A stretch of DNA of 64,000 nucleotides from assembly GCA_021737785.1 (NCBI GenBank), contig JAIPDI010000020.1, positions 26,009 through 90,008 on the forward strand, given 5' to 3'. Made by a program: the position numbers and the translations under genes. The notes below the pieces were generated by a model. It saw only the letters and a list, made by a program, of their open reading frames with translations, did not search any database and was not told the DNA's origin. The DNA is from Deltaproteobacteria bacterium (GTDB taxonomy: Bacteria; Desulfobacterota; DSM-4660; Desulfatiglandales; Desulfatiglandaceae). Shown in pieces: positions 44,420 to 53,278 of the stretch (position 1 is its first letter; each line of letters begins with the position of its first letter).

Positions 44420-44914
44420 ATGGCGAAGACTATCGATAATTTGTTGACAATGTTCACCAGTGCATCGGAATCCTATGTCCGGTATATGGCCTTTGCGGAG
44501 GCCGCGGACAAAGAAGGTCATGGAAAGGCAGAGAGAATTTTGAGGGCCATTGCCATGTCAAAGATGTACCATGCTTTATCGCACTTCAGGGCATCCAATC
44601 TGCTGGATAAGACGATGGAAAACCTCAAGCAGGCCTTGGAAGAAGAATCCTACGATTATATGAAAGCCCTCCCTTCCATGGTTCAGGAAGCGGTGAAAGA
44701 AGATGCGATTATCGGCAGGTACAGCCTGGAATATGCGATGTCTATCGGGCCGGTCATCACCAGGTTGATCAGCCAGGCCATCGGCGATCCTGATGGGTAT
44801 GAAGAGGGATCCTATTATATCTGTCCTGTGTGCGGAAATATTGAGTTTGGGAAGCCGCCAAATAAGTGTCCCTTCTGCGGTGTGGACGGAAAGGATTTTG
44901 TGGAGGTTTCCTGA
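44420..44914 (+). CDS. Rubrerythrin-family protein
   Basis: 164 residues. An N-terminal four-helix bundle with 'YVRYMAFAEAADKEGH' and 'AIAMSKMYHALSHF', and a C-terminal rubredoxin-like zinc/iron knuckle 'ICPVCGNIEFGKPPNKCPFCG'. Non-haem diiron peroxidase families protect anaerobes from peroxide. In the second diiron motif some ligands differ from textbook rubrerythrin (Tyr/His at M-Y-H-A), so activity is uncertain. GGGAGGGG precedes ATG 44420. B12 enzymes need Co(I), so oxygen defence here is sensible. Confidence 0.85.
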   Translation: MAKTIDNLLTMFTSASESYVRYMAFAEAADKEGHGKAERILRAIAMSKMYHALSHFRASNLLDKTMENLKQALEEESYDYMKALPSMVQEAVKEDAIIGRYSLEYAMSIGPVITRLISQAIGDPDGYEEGSYYICPVCGNIEFGKPPNKCPFCGVDGKDFVEVS

Positions 44915-45090
44915 TCGGGAGGTCCCCGCTTCAAATGGACCCTGAATCCCGCCAGGCGGGACTCGCTTCAAACTTTAGTTCTCTTCACACGCTTAGAGCG
45001 TTTGTTTAGGCAGAGACAAAGAACTTTGACCTGACCCTGAGGACCAGGTTTCTTGCGTTATAATAAAAAACGCCTTATGGGTAATCAAAA

Positions 45091-45936
45091 ATGATTGAGA
45101 TTTATGAGAAAATCAGAAGCGCAATCGTGGGGAGAGAAGTGGAAACCAAATCCATACTGGTTGCCATGGAGGCGGGTAAACACATTCTACTGGAGGGGCC
45201 GCCAGGCACATCCAAATCCACCTTGCTCAGGGAAATCGCCCGTGATTCCAATACCCCTTTATATATTATTGAAGGCAATGTGGACCTCACACCGGCCAAA
45301 CTGGTCGGTCATTTCAATCCGGCAAAGGTGATGTCGGACGGTTATCAACCGGAGTACTTTGAAAAAGGGCCCCTTACCAAGGCCATGGAAGAGGGAGGTA
45401 TCCTTTACATCGAGGAATTCAATCGTATGCCGGCAGATGTTTCCAACGTCCTTATTTCGCCAATGGAAGAAGGAGAAATGTATGTTCCACGGTACGGCGC
45501 GGTAAGGGCTGTTCGTCCTTTTACCTTGATCGCGGCCCAAAATCCTTATGATGATGTGGGTACCGTGAGGGTTAGCAGGGCTTTTATGGACCGTATCTGT
45601 CTCATTCAACTGGGGTATCAGAGCGAAGAAGAAGAGCGAGAGATCGTTCGGGTCCGGACGGGTCTGGAGGATCCGGATACGATTGCGTTTGCAGTGGGAA
45701 TGGTTCGTGCGACGAGGGATCATCCGGACGTCAAATTAGGAGGGTCCATCCGGGCTGCCATTGATATGGTGGACCTGTTTGCCGGCATGCAGAAACTTGC
45801 GGATTGTCCGGACCAAAATATCCTGCTATCTGCCCGAATGGCCTTGTCTAATAAAATCTGGCTGAATGAAATGACGCAAAAGACGGCCGATGACATCGTT
45901 GAAGAGATCTGGAACGGCCTCAAGGATCACCACTGA
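45091..45936 (+). CDS. MoxR-family AAA+ ATPase
   Basis: 281 residues. Walker A 'LLEGPPGTSKSTLL' (about 34-46), Walker B 'GILYIEEFNRMP' (D replaced by E), sensor 'LIAAQNPYDDVGT' and Arg finger region 'SRAFMDRI' give a MoxR/CbbQ-type AAA+. It precedes a VWA-domain protein, the usual partner of MoxR proteins (as in CobS/CobT, BchI/BchD, NorQ/NorD). With B12 genes on both sides, a metal-insertion or corrinoid-protein remodelling role is attractive but not shown. Confidence 0.88.
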   Translation: MIEIYEKIRSAIVGREVETKSILVAMEAGKHILLEGPPGTSKSTLLREIARDSNTPLYIIEGNVDLTPAKLVGHFNPAKVMSDGYQPEYFEKGPLTKAMEEGGILYIEEFNRMPADVSNVLISPMEEGEMYVPRYGAVRAVRPFTLIAAQNPYDDVGTVRVSRAFMDRICLIQLGYQSEEEEREIVRVRTGLEDPDTIAFAVGMVRATRDHPDVKLGGSIRAAIDMVDLFAGMQKLADCPDQNILLSARMALSNKIWLNEMTQKTADDIVEEIWNGLKDHH

Positions 45937-45954
45937 ACATGCTCGAATCGTGCG

Positions 45955-46917
45955 GTGGATCTGTGCCTGAACCGGGAAATAGGACAAGACTCTGGGAAGG
46001 AAGGGGAGGCGCCCGCAAAAAATGACAACTCCTTAGCCGGTTGTTTTTTAGACGAGGTCACTGGTGAAGCCGTGCCCATGGACTTTGAAACCAACGACCC
46101 TCACCATTACTGGCGAATGGCGACCTATTTTAACCAGCATCCGGAAGAGCTCGATCTATTTTTTGAACACCCCGGCGCACTGGAAGCCTTTGCACGGATG
46201 GCAGGCAGATTACGGGAGGATGTGGCGGCCCAGGCCGTTAAAATTGCCAGTCGCCTCATTATCAAAATAGCCAGGCAAATTGCTGACACCGGATACCGGT
46301 CAGGGAGGTTTGAACTGGTCAAGGGCTGTATGGATGGCGCCGAAATTGAATTGGACCTGAGCCTCGAAAGATATGCAGAGGCACCGGAACGAGGAGCCTT
46401 TGAGAACCTTGTATCGTACGTAAGGCACAGAGAACGGGAAGCCTTTGTAATGATGCTTGACTTTAGTTACTCCATGCAAACCAAGATCGTCATGTCCGGA
46501 ATTACTGCAGCGGCCATTGCCCAGCACTTCAAGAGGGATTACGCTGTTCTCGCTTTCAGCAATGGGGTTTTCGTCCTGAGGGAAATAGGTGAGCGAGCAG
46601 GTCCGGAAATAGTTTTGAAGAGGCTGTTCTCCCTGGAATCCTATGGCGACACCAATATCCGGATTGCTTTGGAGGAAGGGTTGAAGCACGTGAACAAGTT
46701 TCAGCGGAAAATCGGGTTGCTATTGACCGACGGGGATTGGAATAGGGGCGGGGATCCTTTTCCGGCAGCGGTCCGGTACGATAAACTCAGCGTCATCGGT
46801 TTTCCGCCAGCCGAACAGGAAAAAATCCGCCAGCTGGCCCTTCAGGGGAAGGGAAGTTTTTCACTCGTACAAGATGAAAGAGAAATAGCCGCAGCTATTC
46901 TACGATGTCTGAGGTAA
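45955..46917 (+). CDS. VWA-domain protein, partner of the MoxR ATPase
   Basis: 320 residues from GTG 45955 (no clear ribosome-binding site; a later ATG 46078 is possible). The C-terminal half is a von Willebrand A domain with the MIDAS 'DFSYSM' and 'LLLTDGDWNRGG'. The N-terminal half has no recognised family, but its strongly helical 'RMAGRLREDVAAQAVKIASRLI' region is of the CoxE/CobT type. Together with the previous gene it forms a MoxR-VWA chaperone pair. Confidence 0.82.
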   Translation: MDLCLNREIGQDSGKEGEAPAKNDNSLAGCFLDEVTGEAVPMDFETNDPHHYWRMATYFNQHPEELDLFFEHPGALEAFARMAGRLREDVAAQAVKIASRLIIKIARQIADTGYRSGRFELVKGCMDGAEIELDLSLERYAEAPERGAFENLVSYVRHREREAFVMMLDFSYSMQTKIVMSGITAAAIAQHFKRDYAVLAFSNGVFVLREIGERAGPEIVLKRLFSLESYGDTNIRIALEEGLKHVNKFQRKIGLLLTDGDWNRGGDPFPAAVRYDKLSVIGFPPAEQEKIRQLALQGKGSFSLVQDEREIAAAILRCLR

Positions 46918-46955
46918 GTTGAAAACAGCATTTTGGGGGCTTGGCATTTTTTTTC

Positions 46956-46984
46956 TTGACACCAAATTATTTTTTCGGCCTAAT
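46956..46984 (+). promoter_or_regulatory. Sigma-70 promoter ahead of the second riboswitch
   Basis: TTGACA (46956-46961), 17 bases, then CCTAAT (46979-46984; 4 of 6 to TATAAT). Placed about 15 bases before the riboswitch begins, as expected for transcription of the leader. Confidence 0.7.
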
Positions 46985-46998
46985 CAAAAAAAAAGTAC

Positions 46999-47190
46999 TC
47001 GATGGTGCTCATAATAGGCTTAATAGGGAAACCGGTGAGAATCCGGTATGGACCCGCCGCTGTGTTCGGGGACGAATTCCGCAACAAGCCACTGTCCAAC
47101 TCTTAGCGATGCGCTGAGTTCTGGATGGGAAGGCGCGGTTGGTAGAGCGATCCGAGAGTCAGAAGACCTGCCATCAAGTTCGAGTTTGTG
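46999..47190 (+). ncRNA. Cobalamin riboswitch upstream of the trpD-like/cobT operon
   Basis: All core blocks occur in order: GGTGCTC near 47004, TTAATAGGGAAACCGGTGAG (47020-47039), the CCGCCGCTGTG...GGGGACGAATTCCGCAACA core, CCACTGTCC near 47090, TGGGAAGGCGCGG near 47127 and GTCAGAAGACCTGCC at about 47159-47173. Followed by an intrinsic terminator, so high B12 should stop transcription of the genes after it. Confidence 0.94.
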
Positions 47191-47202
47191 GAGAAGGTAA
47201 AT

Positions 47203-47233
47203 CCTCAAGCGTTTAACGCTTGGGGTTTTTTTT
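47203..47233 (+). terminator. Riboswitch-controlled terminator
   Basis: CCTCAAGCG-TTTAA-CGCTTGGGG with eight T (47226-47233), only 6 bases before the ATG of the next gene. Acts as the expression platform of the cobalamin riboswitch. Confidence 0.9.
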
Positions 47234-47239
47234 GGACCC

Positions 47240-47788
47240 ATGGCAATGAATAATCCTGGTCTTTGGAGCGATGTGAGAGGGGTTTATTCCCGGCAGATGA
47301 TTATTCCGGTCATAAAAACGATGAAAGAAATCGGCTTCAAGAAGGCAATGGTATTTCACGGCCGGAGCGGAAACGGGGCCGGCGGTATGGATGAGATTTC
47401 TCCGGTTGCCGAAAGCTGCATAGCGGAACTTTCTCAAGAAGGCGATATCGTAAGCCACACACTGTTGCCTGAGGAAATTGGGCTTTGTCATAGGTTGACT
47501 GTAGAAGAGATCTCTGGAGGAGATAATCCCCGTAAAGAGGCATGGAGGTTATTGAAAGTCCTGACCGGAAGGGATAAAGGGGCGCTGTACGAGGCCATTT
47601 GCATCAACACTGCTCCTATTTGCTATATAGCGGGAGAGGTTCAAAACCTGAAAGAGGGTGGAAATAGGGCCCGGCGGATAATCGATTCCGGGTGTGCGAT
47701 AGATAAATTGATGGAATGGGTTCAAGCCCAGAACCGGAGCGCGGAAATGGGAAAGGAGCACCTTGAATCGCTTTTAAAGGAAATCTAA
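47240..47788 (+). CDS. Anthranilate phosphoribosyltransferase-like C-terminal domain protein
   Basis: 182 residues matching only the second half of TrpD: 'VYSRQMIIPVIKTM', 'MVFHGRSGNGAGGMDEISPV', 'PEEIGL', 'ISGGDNPRKEAWRLLKVLTG', 'DSGCAIDKLMEWV'. The helical N-terminal and the PRPP-binding GTGGD half are absent, and no remnant precedes it because the riboswitch occupies that space. No clear ribosome-binding site before ATG 47240 (ATG 47246 alternative). Under B12 control and 26 bases before cobT, suggesting a role with lower-ligand attachment rather than tryptophan synthesis. Confidence 0.75.
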   Translation: MAMNNPGLWSDVRGVYSRQMIIPVIKTMKEIGFKKAMVFHGRSGNGAGGMDEISPVAESCIAELSQEGDIVSHTLLPEEIGLCHRLTVEEISGGDNPRKEAWRLLKVLTGRDKGALYEAICINTAPICYIAGEVQNLKEGGNRARRIIDSGCAIDKLMEWVQAQNRSAEMGKEHLESLLKEI

Positions 47789-47814
47789 TAGAATGCAAAG
47801 GAGGTACAAACAAG

Positions 47815-48900
47815 ATGGCCGCAAGAGATTTGCAATTGAAGGAAATTGTAGAAGGAATTGGGCAAACGGATAGACAATGGGCCGAGAGGGCCAGGGAGCG
47901 GACGTCTCAATTGGTAATGCCAACCAGAGCACTGGGCAGGCTGCATGAGATCTCCGAGAAGTTATGTGAGATCTGCAAGACCTTGGCGCCTTCCATTGAG
48001 CGGAAGGCGATTTTGGTATTGGCCGCAGACCACGGCGTGGTTGATGAAGGCGTGAGTGCATATCCGCAGGTGATTACTGGCGAGATGGTTCGTGCGTTTC
48101 TCAGGGGCGGTGCGGGGATTAATATACTCGCGCGTCAAGTGGACGCAGAGGTCTGGGTTGTTGATATGGGGATTATCCCCGTGTTGGATCCCGCTTCATT
48201 GGACAGAGGAGATCACTTGTTGATCCGAAAGGTGGCCGGAGGAACATCGAATTTCACCAAAGGTCCAGCCATGACGCGCATTGATGCTGAAAAGGCGATT
48301 TTAACAGGTTTCGAACTTGCCACTGACCTATTTGAGAAAGGTGTGGATCTATTGGGCACAGGAGATATGGGAATCGGCAACACAACCGCTTCATCGGCTA
48401 TCGGTACTGTGATCACAGGCATGGGCATTGAGGAGATGGTCGGCCGGGGGACGGGTGTGGATGATGAAGGACTTCTGAAGAAAGCTGACGTTATTCGCCG
48501 GGGTATTCATGTGAACCAGCCGGATCCCGAGGACGGCGTGGATGTTTTATCCAAGATCGGGGGTTTCGAGATTGGTGGGATCGCAGGGTGTGTGTTGGCC
48601 GGGGCCTACCACAGTCGTCCAGTACTGCTCGATGGCCTTATTTCAGCGGCCGGGGCCTTAGTGGCCCACGCCATTTGTCCGGCCGTGGTAGACTATGTCT
48701 TCGCCGGCCACCGCTCCGAGGAGCCCGGCCATATGGCTATGCTGAGACATTTGGGGATCGAACCTATCCTGGACCTGGGGATGCGTCTTGGGGAGGGCAC
48801 AGGTGGGGCGCTTGCCATGGGGATAATGGAGGGTGCAGTAAGAATTTTTCGAGAGATGCTCACCTTTGAAGAAGCGGGCGTCACGAACAAGGAGCGGTAA
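47815..48900 (+). CDS. cobT: Nicotinate-nucleotide--base phosphoribosyltransferase CobT
   Basis: 361 residues. 'LGRLHEISEKL', 'LAADHGVVDEGVSAYPQVIT', 'TGDMGIGNTTASSAI' and 'MRLGEGTGGALAM' are CobT hallmarks, with E327 the predicted catalytic base. Activates the lower ligand base as alpha-ribotide for cobamide assembly. AAAGGAGG precedes ATG 47815. In an operon with the TrpD-like gene under the cobalamin riboswitch. Confidence 0.94.
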   Translation: MAARDLQLKEIVEGIGQTDRQWAERARERTSQLVMPTRALGRLHEISEKLCEICKTLAPSIERKAILVLAADHGVVDEGVSAYPQVITGEMVRAFLRGGAGINILARQVDAEVWVVDMGIIPVLDPASLDRGDHLLIRKVAGGTSNFTKGPAMTRIDAEKAILTGFELATDLFEKGVDLLGTGDMGIGNTTASSAIGTVITGMGIEEMVGRGTGVDDEGLLKKADVIRRGIHVNQPDPEDGVDVLSKIGGFEIGGIAGCVLAGAYHSRPVLLDGLISAAGALVAHAICPAVVDYVFAGHRSEEPGHMAMLRHLGIEPILDLGMRLGEGTGGALAMGIMEGAVRIFREMLTFEEAGVTNKER

Positions 48901-49246
48901 ATCCTTGCCCATCCGGAATCTGCCGTTCATGTCAATTTTGATAGAGGCTTTATGATCGACATCTTTTTAAGTGGCGGGCTGTATCGCACCCCGACACGCG
49001 GGTGATGAGATTGCGGATGAAAGAAAGGCGTGCCACGGCTTTTTTGCAGCTCGCGGGTACATCCGTGACAGGGAATTTCCGCACAAGTGATAATGGGTAT
49101 AACTTGGCGACAAATGTGAGGGTACCCCATGCGCGAAATTTCCATCTCCGGCTTTTTTTGGGCACGGCCTTCTGCTTTTCCTCTATCGAAGACACCAACC
49201 GATTCGGACAGGACTGCTGGGTGAAAGAAGGGAGGGTAAGGAGAAA
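48901..49246. other. Leader of btuB, nothing identified
   Basis: No gene and, despite close inspection for its conserved blocks, no cobalamin riboswitch in these 346 bases. Short open frames lack support. GGGAGGGTAAGGAG before 49247 is the btuB ribosome-binding site. Confidence 0.5.
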
Positions 49247-51148
49247 ATGATTGGCAAGACACTGAAGAGGGATCTTTTAAGGATGGCCGTGACATTGGGT
49301 GTGGCACTGGCGTGGGGCACTGCAAACGCAGGGGAGACGGAACTGGAAACCCTCGAGACGATCACCGTTACCGCGGAACCCTTTGCGGTAAAGGAAAAGG
49401 AATCTTCTCGATTCGTATCGGTCTACACCGCCGAAGAACTAAAGGAGACAGGCGCGGACAATCTGGTGGATGCACTCCGAAGAAAGGGCTCGTTTGCGTA
49501 TAAAGCTATGGGCCCCTTGGGCATCAGCCATGGCGGTATGAACAGCACCCTGTCCATCAGAGGGATAGAAAACGGTGAGCTGGTCTTAATCAACGGCTCT
49601 CCTATCCAGGGGGCCGCGGGGCAGGGATACGACCTGAGCGCCATCCCCATCGAGATGATCGAAAGGGTTGAGGTCTTGAGAGGGGCCGCTTCTACGCTCT
49701 ATGGGGCGGATGCCATGTCGGGCGTTATCAATATTATCACCAAAAAGAATCCTGCGGCGACCTCCACCCGGGCCGCAGTGGAAGCGGGCAATTACCAGTA
49801 TGTGAACGGCGCGGTCGGTTTTCAAGGCCCTTTCATCAATGCCGGGTTCAATTATCAGCACCTGGAGGGGATCACGGAAATTTCGCGCAGTTTTACGCAA
49901 AAATACCGCTATGATACGGAGGGCACCCACAAGTACAACCTGAATCTGGACATCACCCCCTTTGAGGACTTTCACATCGACTATCTGGGATCCTATTATA
50001 AGACGGGCTTCAAAAAGATCTTCGACTCGGGCAAACCCATGGATGGGACGGATCAAGAAAATTACGATCAGTTCGCGGATATCAGGTATGAGACGGATGT
50101 CTTTAAGGTTAAGGCCTTTGGGAGCTATTCCAGGATTAACAGGGATGAATATACGGACCCGGAAGAACCGAAGGATCGGAACTCAAATTACAACTACGGC
50201 CTGGAAGGGGACTTTCGGTATGAACTCCTGTTTACGGAGATCACTATCGGCGGCGATTACACCCATCGTGCCGCAGACTACAACAACCAGTATGGAAAAC
50301 ACCACCGGGACGATTATGCCGTATTCGCACAGCTCAAGAGGGAGTTCTTTGACCGCCTGTCGCTGTCCGTGGGCGCCAGGGAGCAGTTCATTAATGCGGA
50401 TGCCGACGGGGAGAATTACAACATTTTTTTACCCACATTCGGCGTGGCTTTCAAGACCACCGAAAATCTGAATCTTTTTGCCAACGTGGGAAAGGCCTTC
50501 CGTGCCCCTACGTTTACCAACCTTTACAACGCCAGCAACTTCTTGAAGGGAAATCCCGATCTCAAACCTGAAAAGGGGTGGACGTATGAGACGGGCATCA
50601 AACTGAATACCGCTTTCACCCAAATTCGTTTGGCCGGTTTCTATATGGATTACTCAGACAAAATCGAGGTGGACCGATCCAAGGGATATCCCCTCACCTA
50701 TTTTAATGCCGGCGATTATGAGTCCAAGGGCATTGAGTGGCAGATAGACATTTCGCCTTTTGTGAATTATGATGCTTTTTTGAGCGACATCTCGTTCTAT
50801 ACGGCCGGTTACTGGGCCGACCCGACGGCCAATGATCCCAAGGGCCAGGAGTATCAAACCGGGCCCAAATTCAATACCAGCCTGGGCCTCTACTACCTGA
50901 CGGATGACCTGACCCTCCAATTGATCGCCGATCTCGTGACCAGCCGGGAAAAAAATCTCGACAATACGTTTACACTGGATTTTTTTGGAAAATTCAAGGT
51001 ATGGAAAGGCTATGTCACGGCGAGCGTGAGCAATATCTTCAATTCCGAAGTCCAGGTTTCGGGCGATTTGTCTTCCACTGCAACCAGTAACTATCTATAT
51101 TATGGGATGGATCGCATGTTCAAGGTCGGATATGAAATCGGATTCTAA
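49247..51148 (+). CDS. btuB: TonB-dependent outer-membrane cobalamin receptor BtuB
   Basis: 633 residues. Signal peptide to about residue 27 (ANAGE), TonB-box-like 'ETLETITVTAEPF', plug domain with 'LSIRGIENGELVLINGSPI' and 'ERVEVLRGAASTLYGADAMSGVINIITK', then a long beta-barrel with alternating aromatic strands and a terminal Phe ('FKVGYEIGF'). Complete, unlike the fragment at 39648. Context (cobT before, cobO, cbiA after) assigns corrinoid import. Confidence 0.88.
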   Translation: MIGKTLKRDLLRMAVTLGVALAWGTANAGETELETLETITVTAEPFAVKEKESSRFVSVYTAEELKETGADNLVDALRRKGSFAYKAMGPLGISHGGMNSTLSIRGIENGELVLINGSPIQGAAGQGYDLSAIPIEMIERVEVLRGAASTLYGADAMSGVINIITKKNPAATSTRAAVEAGNYQYVNGAVGFQGPFINAGFNYQHLEGITEISRSFTQKYRYDTEGTHKYNLNLDITPFEDFHIDYLGSYYKTGFKKIFDSGKPMDGTDQENYDQFADIRYETDVFKVKAFGSYSRINRDEYTDPEEPKDRNSNYNYGLEGDFRYELLFTEITIGGDYTHRAADYNNQYGKHHRDDYAVFAQLKREFFDRLSLSVGAREQFINADADGENYNIFLPTFGVAFKTTENLNLFANVGKAFRAPTFTNLYNASNFLKGNPDLKPEKGWTYETGIKLNTAFTQIRLAGFYMDYSDKIEVDRSKGYPLTYFNAGDYESKGIEWQIDISPFVNYDAFLSDISFYTAGYWADPTANDPKGQEYQTGPKFNTSLGLYYLTDDLTLQLIADLVTSREKNLDNTFTLDFFGKFKVWKGYVTASVSNIFNSEVQVSGDLSSTATSNYLYYGMDRMFKVGYEIGF

Positions 51149-51175
51149 AAGGCGCCACGAATCGAGGAGCCCGAG

Positions 51176-51691
51176 ATGATAGGAACTGTGGAGGTGTATA
51201 CCGGCAATGGCAAGGGAAAAACAACCGCGGCCTTTGGGCTTGCTCTGCGCGCTGCCGGCGCCGGGCTTAAGGTCTATATTGCGCAGTTTGTCAAGGGGAT
51301 GAGGTATAGCGAGCTTAAGGCGGTGGAGAGGCTGGCGGATTCCATCATGCTGAAACAATACGGGTTGGGCTTTTTCGTCAACAGAGACCCGGACAAAGAG
51401 GATTTTAAGGCAGCCCGGCAGGGCCTGAAAGAGGTCCGGGAGATCGTGGGTTCCGGAATGTATGATCTTGTCATTCTGGATGAGGCCAATATCGCCACCC
51501 ATTATGATCTCTTTTCCGTAGAGGAGCTGCTGGAAGTCATCCGGGCAAGGCCAACGCATGTCGAACTGGTGATTACCGGCAGGAAGGCGGACCCGCGCAT
51601 CATGGAAGCAGCGGATCTGGTGACCGAGATGAGAGAGATCAAGCACTACTATAGCAAGGGTGTTAAGGCAAGGATTGGAATCGAGAGATGA
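51176..51691 (+). CDS. cobO: Cob(I)yrinic acid a,c-diamide adenosyltransferase
   Basis: 171 residues of the CobA/CobO/BtuR family. P-loop GNGKGKTT (10-17), 'YIAQFVKGM', 'LVILDEANIA' and 'ELVITGRKADPRIMEAADLVTEM' are diagnostic. Adds the adenosyl group to imported or synthesised corrinoids. 27 bases after btuB, so co-transcribed. Confidence 0.95.
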   Translation: MIGTVEVYTGNGKGKTTAAFGLALRAAGAGLKVYIAQFVKGMRYSELKAVERLADSIMLKQYGLGFFVNRDPDKEDFKAARQGLKEVREIVGSGMYDLVILDEANIATHYDLFSVEELLEVIRARPTHVELVITGRKADPRIMEAADLVTEMREIKHYYSKGVKARIGIER

Positions 51692-51830
51692 ATCGGGGAT
51701 ACTTGCCCGTGCGGATAACGGCCGTCATGTTCTTGGGGAGAGACAGACATCGGGGCGAAACCATTGCCGTAAATCCTTCTGGTTATCCCTGGCCGGAAGG
51801 TGACAACACGAATGGAGGCCGTAACTTGCC

Positions 51831-53216
51831 ATGATGTCAAACCGAAAGATTCCGGCCTTCGTCATTGCAGGTACCCACAGCGGCAGCGGAAAGACGACGG
51901 TTGCCCTGGGAATTATGGCGGCACTTGTCAAAAGGGGATTGAGGGTGCAGCCCTTTAAGGTTGGCCCGGACTTCATCGATCCGGGCCATCACCGCCGGAT
52001 TACGGGGAGGGATTCCCATAACCTGGACGGGTGGATCATGGGCCGTGCAGAGAACCGGGATATCTTTGATCGCCATTGCCGAGGTGCGGACGTGGCGGTG
52101 GCGGAAGGCGTTATGGGTCTGTTCGACGGGCTCTCGGGCACGGATGAGTCAGGTTCAACCGCCCAGATGGCCAAGTGGCTGGATCTCCCGGTCATACTGG
52201 TGATCGATGCCCGATCCATGGCGCGATCGGCCGCGGCCGTCGCGCTCGGGTTCTGCAGATTTGATGCGGACCTCCCTTTGAGAGGCATCATCTTCAACCG
52301 GGTGGGGAGCGAGGCCCACGCCAAAATGCTGGTTGATGCCATAAGCGTCGTCCCGGGTCTGTCAATGTTCGGGTGCCTGCCGCGCAATGAGGCGATCGGG
52401 ATGCCTTCCCGACATCTGGGGCTTGTCACGGATGAGGATTTCACGCCGGATGACGACCATGAAGACATCCTGGCCCGCTGGATTGAAACCGGCCTGGACA
52501 TGAACTCCCTGCTGGAGGCCCTGCCCAAGGTCCCTGTGACGGCGGACACCGTAAGGGCGGGAGGGATGACGGGAGATCCTCTGGTACGTATCGCCATTGC
52601 AAGGGACGAGGCATTCTCCTTTTACTATCCCGAGAACCTGCGTCTCCTTCGGGAGGCTGGCGCGGAACTGGTCACCTTTTCCCCATTACGCGCAAGCCAT
52701 CTGCCCGGCAACATCAAAGGCCTGATCCTGGGGGGCGGGTATCCCGAACTCCACTGTGAAACCCTTTCACAGAACAGGGGGCTCATGCAAGAGATAAGCG
52801 CCTTCGGGTTGAGCGGAAGACCGATATATGCGGAGTGCGGCGGGTTCATGTTTCTGATGAAAGAGATCCGGGACCTGGAGGGACGATCCTTTCCCATGGC
52901 GGGCATCTTTCCCATGAGGGCAACCATGGCGCGTGGGATCAAGGCCCTCGGATATCGTGAGATCGTCACCCGGCAGGAGGGGATCCTGGGACCGGCAGGA
53001 ACCACGGCAAGGGGCCATGAGTTCCACTATTCCATGATCGAAGAGAAAGGTATGGATGTTGAATGTATCTATGAGATGAGGGGTCACAAGGCCGATTCAA
53101 CGGGTAAGGAGGGCTTTGTTAAGAACAGGGTCCTGGGGTCGTATGTGCACCTCCACTGGGGATCCAATCCAAAGGCCGCAACCAATCTTGTGGCGTATTG
53201 CCGCAGATACGGGTAG
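51831..53216 (+). CDS. cbiA: Cobyrinate a,c-diamide synthase CbiA
   Basis: 461 residues. N-terminal P-loop domain 'AGTHSGSGKTTVALGI' (13-28) and 'VQPFKVGPDFIDPGHH', and C-terminal glutamine amidotransferase with nucleophile C336 in 'YAECGGFMFL'. Amidates carboxylates a and c of the corrin ring. Start: ATG 51831 directly followed by a second ATG; no earlier start fits. The 139-base gap before it shows no feature. Confidence 0.95.
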   Translation: MMSNRKIPAFVIAGTHSGSGKTTVALGIMAALVKRGLRVQPFKVGPDFIDPGHHRRITGRDSHNLDGWIMGRAENRDIFDRHCRGADVAVAEGVMGLFDGLSGTDESGSTAQMAKWLDLPVILVIDARSMARSAAAVALGFCRFDADLPLRGIIFNRVGSEAHAKMLVDAISVVPGLSMFGCLPRNEAIGMPSRHLGLVTDEDFTPDDDHEDILARWIETGLDMNSLLEALPKVPVTADTVRAGGMTGDPLVRIAIARDEAFSFYYPENLRLLREAGAELVTFSPLRASHLPGNIKGLILGGGYPELHCETLSQNRGLMQEISAFGLSGRPIYAECGGFMFLMKEIRDLEGRSFPMAGIFPMRATMARGIKALGYREIVTRQEGILGPAGTTARGHEFHYSMIEEKGMDVECIYEMRGHKADSTGKEGFVKNRVLGSYVHLHWGSNPKAATNLVAYCRRYG

Positions 53217-53278
53217 GGAGCATGGAGCAGGGAGCAGGGAGCAGGGAGCAGGGAGCATGGAGCAGGGAGCACGGGGCA
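53217..53278. repeat. Tandem GGGAGCA repeat
   Basis: From the cbiA stop onward the 7-base word GGGAGCA (with GGAGCAT variants) repeats about eight times without interruption. Repeats of this type vary readily in copy number. It separates cbiA from cbiP, and the rest of the gap to 53442 holds no gene. Confidence 0.85.

Noticed and set aside
47240..47788. Functional anthranilate phosphoribosyltransferase (trpD) of tryptophan synthesis
   Set aside because: The PRPP-binding half is missing, there are no other trp genes, and control is by a cobalamin riboswitch.
48901..49246. Third cobalamin riboswitch in front of btuB
   Set aside because: None of the conserved aptamer blocks (GCAACTGT-like core, CCAGGAGACCTGCC-like end) are present.
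49002..49250. 82-codon forward frame before btuB
   Set aside because: No ribosome-binding site or recognisable product, and it overlaps the btuB start.
53217..53278. CRISPR array
   Set aside because: The units are 7 bases in direct tandem without spacers; it is a simple tandem repeat.
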